Position numbers and translations under genes: made by a program. 34,558 bases of DNA, taken from NCBI GenBank assembly GCA_029210815.1, contig JARGGB010000031.1, positions 1-34,558 on the forward strand, read 5' to 3'. Shown one piece after another: positions 32,218-34,558 of this stretch (positions are counted from its first letter, which is position 1; each line of letters begins with the position of its first letter). The DNA comes from Candidatus Brevefilum sp. Lineage in GTDB: Bacteria > Chloroflexota > Anaerolineae > Anaerolineales > Anaerolineaceae. The notes below the pieces were generated by a model. The model saw only the letters and a list, made by a program, of their open reading frames with translations, was not told the DNA's origin and did not search any database.

Positions 32218-33477
32218 ATGTATTTAGACGAAGCAGAAATTTACGTAGAATCCGGTCGCGGTGGGGATGGCATTGTCCATTTTCATCGTGAAAAATATAA
32301 ACCGCGCGGCGGACCCGATGGGGGAGACGGCGGCAGAGGTGGGGATGTCATTTTGGAAGTCAGCCCCCACATCAACACACTTTTTGATTTTCGACACAAA
32401 TCCCGTTTTATTGCAGACAGCGGTAAAAATGGGGGACCCAACAACATGAGCGGCAAGTCAGCCAAAGATCTTGTGGTCATGGTTCCCCCTGGAACACTGA
32501 TTTACGATGCGGATTCGGGTGACCTATTGGGAGATCTTGTGGAAGAAGGTCAGCAGCTCATCGTCGCAAAGGGTGGACGAGGCGGACGTGGAAACCAGCA
32601 TTATGCAACCAGCCGGAACCAGACACCGCGAATGGCTGAAAAAGGAGTCCCGGAGGTAAGTCGGACTTTACGCCTGGAATTAAAGATGATTGCAGATATT
32701 GGGATTGTTGGCGTTCCCAATGCCGGGAAATCAAGCCTTTTATCCGTTGTATCAAATGCCAAACCAAAGATCGGTAATTATCCCTTCACGACGCTCTCTC
32801 CCAATCTCGGCGTGGCAAAGCTGGATGTGGATACCATTTTGGTGCTGGCAGATATCCCGGGTTTGATTGAAGGTGCCCATCAAGGCGTGGGCTTGGGCTT
32901 TTCTTTCTTACGACATATTCAACGCACGAAGGTATTAATTCATGTTCTGGATGGTTTATCTGAAGATCCGCTTTCAGATTTTTCACAAATTAACAGTGAA
33001 ATGGCTTTATTTGATGAGAAAATTAAAATTAAACCGCAAATTGTTGCTTTCAATAAAATGGATCTCCCCTCTGTACAAGCACGTTACCCTGAGATCAAGC
33101 AGGCGATTAAAAGTTTGGGATTTGAAATCTTCCCAATATCCACAGTGACCCATGAAAATGTTGATCAGCTGATGTGGCGAACTTCGGAGCTTGTGCGGGA
33201 AGCACCTGAGCCTGAACCTGTGGAAGTCATGCCTGTCTATCGTGCCTCAGAGGATCCAAAAGCTTTCACGGTTGAGGAAGTTGAAGACGGCTGGCAGGTG
33301 CACGGCGAGGCGATTGAACGCGCAGCTGCGATGACTTATTGGGAACATCGAGAATCTGTGAGACGGTTTCAGCGCTTGATGGAGAACATTGGCGTGGAAG
33401 AAGCACTACGAGAGGCAGGCGTTGAAGAAGGTGATACGGTTTATGTAGGGGAATACACCCTGGAATGGCAGGATTGA
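32218..33477 (+). CDS. obg: GTPase Obg (CgtA)
   Basis: A 419-aa essential GTPase acting in 50S ribosome maturation and stress signalling. It has all three domains: the Gly-rich Obg fold (1-158, with GGPDGGDGGRGGD), the G domain (~159-330: P-loop GVPNAGKSS 165-173, DIPG 212-215, NKMD 279-282) and a C-terminal OCT domain (~335-415). I start it at ATG 32218 because MYLDEAEIYVESGRGG is the family's usual N-terminus; a 29-codon extension upstream has no similarity and crosses AT-rich DNA. The ribosome site is weak (AGAGAAG). It is followed after 3 bp by nadD, a common pairing. Confidence 0.96.
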   Translation: MYLDEAEIYVESGRGGDGIVHFHREKYKPRGGPDGGDGGRGGDVILEVSPHINTLFDFRHKSRFIADSGKNGGPNNMSGKSAKDLVVMVPPGTLIYDADSGDLLGDLVEEGQQLIVAKGGRGGRGNQHYATSRNQTPRMAEKGVPEVSRTLRLELKMIADIGIVGVPNAGKSSLLSVVSNAKPKIGNYPFTTLSPNLGVAKLDVDTILVLADIPGLIEGAHQGVGLGFSFLRHIQRTKVLIHVLDGLSEDPLSDFSQINSEMALFDEKIKIKPQIVAFNKMDLPSVQARYPEIKQAIKSLGFEIFPISTVTHENVDQLMWRTSELVREAPEPEPVEVMPVYRASEDPKAFTVEEVEDGWQVHGEAIERAAAMTYWEHRESVRRFQRLMENIGVEEALREAGVEEGDTVYVGEYTLEWQD

Positions 33478-33480
33478 TCT

Positions 33481-34089
33481 ATGGAAAAGAATCGCATAGG
33501 GATTTTTGGCGGCACCTTTGACCCACCTCATGTGGGTCATCTGATTTTGGCGGCAGAAGCCAGGGATCAGCTTAAGCTTGAATGCATAATTTGGGTTCTG
33601 ACCCCTGACCCACCGCACAAACAGGGGAAAGAGATTTCGAGCCTGGAGCATCGTTTGAATATGGTTGAGCTTGCAATTGGGGAAGATGATGGCTTCAGTT
33701 TATCTCGAGTGGATATTGATCGACCTGGCCCACATTATGCCGTTGATATGGCGCACATATTAAGGGAGGCATATGCCGACAAGGAGCTCATTTACTTAAT
33801 GGGCGGCGATTCGCTGGATGACCTTCCAAAATGGTATAAGACAAAAGAATTCCTGTCCGTTTTGGACGGAATCGGGGTGATGCGACGTCCCGGGGATGAT
33901 ATTGACCTTTCGGAATTATATGTAGCCTTACCGGAACTCAAAGACAAGTTGAATTTTGTTACCGCGCCATTATTGGAGATCTCTGCAGAGCAGATCCGCC
34001 GCCGTGCCCGGCAGAATCGTGCCTACCGATATTACGTTTTGCCAAAAATTTATGAGTACATTCGGGAACATCGAATCTACCAGGATTAA
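33481..34089 (+). CDS. nadD: Nicotinate-nucleotide adenylyltransferase
   Basis: A 202-aa enzyme that converts nicotinate mononucleotide and ATP to deamido-NAD in NAD synthesis. The nucleotidyltransferase motif GGTFDPPHVGH is at residues 10-20, MGGDSLDDLPKWYK at about 107-120, and the C-terminal EISAEQIRRRA at about 168-178 replaces the more usual ISSTxIR. It starts 3 bp after the obg stop, so it is co-transcribed. In many bacteria the ribosome-silencing factor gene rsfS follows nadD; here an insertion sequence begins instead within 160 bp. Confidence 0.95.
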   Translation: MEKNRIGIFGGTFDPPHVGHLILAAEARDQLKLECIIWVLTPDPPHKQGKEISSLEHRLNMVELAIGEDDGFSLSRVDIDRPGPHYAVDMAHILREAYADKELIYLMGGDSLDDLPKWYKTKEFLSVLDGIGVMRRPGDDIDLSELYVALPELKDKLNFVTAPLLEISAEQIRRRARQNRAYRYYVLPKIYEYIREHRIYQD

Positions 34090-34165
34090 TTCGTTGTACT
34101 TTTAGTTGTTTTGTAAGGATTTTAGGGGGATTTTTTAAATAATTTAGAAAACTTGCCTTAAAAAA

Positions 34166-34204
34166 ATTCACTGACCGAGTGAGGGGGGCACCCGGCCAGT
34201 GAAT
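34166..34204 (-). repeat. 16-bp stem hairpin downstream of nadD
   Basis: ATTCACTGACCGAGTG (34166-34181) pairs with CACCCGGCCAGTGAAT (34189-34204) around AGGGGGG. The two mismatches on this strand become G-U pairs if transcribed from the minus strand. It may close the obg-nadD transcript or belong to the neighbouring mobile element. No T-run follows directly. Confidence 0.5.
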
Positions 34205-34248
34205 GATTATATTAAACCATAGATTGTAAAAATTGTCAAGAGGAATTT

Positions 34249-34558
34249 GTACGGTGTCCAGGAGATACTATACACTCTGGTTATCAAGAATATATCAGGT
34301 TAATATTGTACTTAAGCAAAAGACAAATAACACCTGAGGAGATAAGACAAAGTGAATCCTGGACACCATATCAATTATAAGCAACTTCGTAAAATAAACC
34401 CAGTAGCAGCTCGACAAGCAGTGCTAGATTATCTAGAAAGCATTGGCGGCAACATCTCAAGAACAGCACGGGTATTTGGTATCAACCGCTGTGTTGTCTA
34501 TGATATTCTAGATAAGCAGGCTTCTGGTGATCTATCAGATCGCTCACGGATACCAAAA
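34249..34558 (+). mobile_element. Left end of an IS481-like insertion sequence, cut by the window edge
   Basis: A plausible left terminal inverted repeat starts TGTACGGTGTCCAGGAG at about 34249, beginning 5-prime TG as in many DDE elements. A candidate transposase promoter (TTATCA 34281-34286, 17 bp, TATTGT 34304-34309) and the transposase gene follow. The right end lies outside the window, so the terminal repeat cannot be confirmed and the target duplication cannot be read. The element lies downstream of obg-nadD. Confidence 0.6.
34352..34558 (+). CDS. Transposase N-terminus (IS481-like, helix-turn-helix), partial
   Basis: The window ends in frame after 69 codons. A helix-turn-helix is visible: ARQAVLDYLESIGGNISRTARVFGINRCVVYDIL (in outline, residues ~19-53; helix-turn-helix core SRTARVFGINR), then GDLSDRSRIPK, which in IS481-type transposases leads into the DDE integrase core lying beyond the edge. 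The start is GTG at 34352 with GAGGAG about 10 nt upstream; an in-frame stop at 34343-34345 excludes longer starts. Codons 2-6 contain TCCTGGACACC (34357-34367), an inverse copy of the IS end sequence. Confidence 0.75.
   Translation, partial: MNPGHHINYKQLRKINPVAARQAVLDYLESIGGNISRTARVFGINRCVVYDILDKQASGDLSDRSRIPK

Noticed and set aside
1-34558. CRISPR array, tRNA or rRNA genes
   Set aside because: No evenly spaced direct repeats of 23-40 bp, no cloverleaf with GGTTCRA-type arm and no rRNA-like sequence were seen.

Overview
The window looks like chromosomal sequence of a bacterium of class Anaerolineae (phylum Chloroflexota). This is an inference from gene content, not from a marker gene: KorDABC-type 2-oxoacid:ferredoxin oxidoreductase, a mevalonate-entry cluster of archaeal flavour, a cyclic-2,3-diphosphoglycerate-synthetase-like GTPase, glutaminyl-peptide cyclotransferase, and lipoprotein-type export signals that suit a monoderm. 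GC content is moderate. No rRNA, tRNA or CRISPR array was seen. Most genes are ordinary housekeeping or metabolic genes in short operons.

Layout. 1-2.5 kb: a short GH3-family adenylating-enzyme homologue, converging on a four-helix membrane protein, then an unknown 105-aa gene, all separated by hairpin-rich spacers. 2.7-5.8 kb: htpG, then a thiolase on the opposite strand. 5.9-7.7 kb: a PfkB-family sugar kinase followed by a protein with an HExxH zincin motif. 7.9-10.6 kb: a four-gene ferredoxin-linked 2-oxoacid oxidoreductase operon ended by a clear terminator. 10.7-13.8 kb: DegT aminotransferase, a membrane protein and a DUF92 membrane enzyme. 13.8-19.4 kb: pepT, glutaminyl cyclotransferase, Hsp20, a methyltransferase and a GAF-GAF histidine kinase. 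19.5-24.2 kb: HMG-CoA reductase, HMG-CoA synthase and a thiolase-fold protein, followed by galE. 24.4-26.5 kb: a rhodanese lipoprotein-msrP-msrQ methionine-sulfoxide repair operon. 27.0-34.1 kb: an unrecognised 443-aa protein, rpsT, argS, the cDPG-synthetase-like GTPase, obg and nadD. 34.25 kb to the end: the left end of an IS481-like insertion sequence, cut by the window edge.

How the genes fit together. The kor operon and the catalytically complete thiolase point to anaerobic acyl-CoA metabolism. HMG-CoA synthase and reductase commit acyl-CoA units to isoprenoids. The thiolase-fold partner in that cluster has Asp where the nucleophilic Cys is expected, and no DUF35 bridging gene is nearby, so the source of acetoacetyl-CoA is open. 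DUF92 relatives phosphorylate isoprenoid phosphates, so it may be functionally linked. htpG, hsp20 and msrPQ are protein-quality genes.

Outside genes, at least five spacers carry hairpins whose foot is GTAG/CTAC, the arrangement seen in REP elements mobilised by RAYT transposases. Two of these are about 100 bp composite inverted structures. There are also degenerate 7-bp tandem tracts next to two of them. No wholly new multi-gene system was found. The items most worth following are the Asp-for-Cys thiolase, the 443-aa protein with nucleotidyltransferase-like motifs, and the GTAG-hairpin family.
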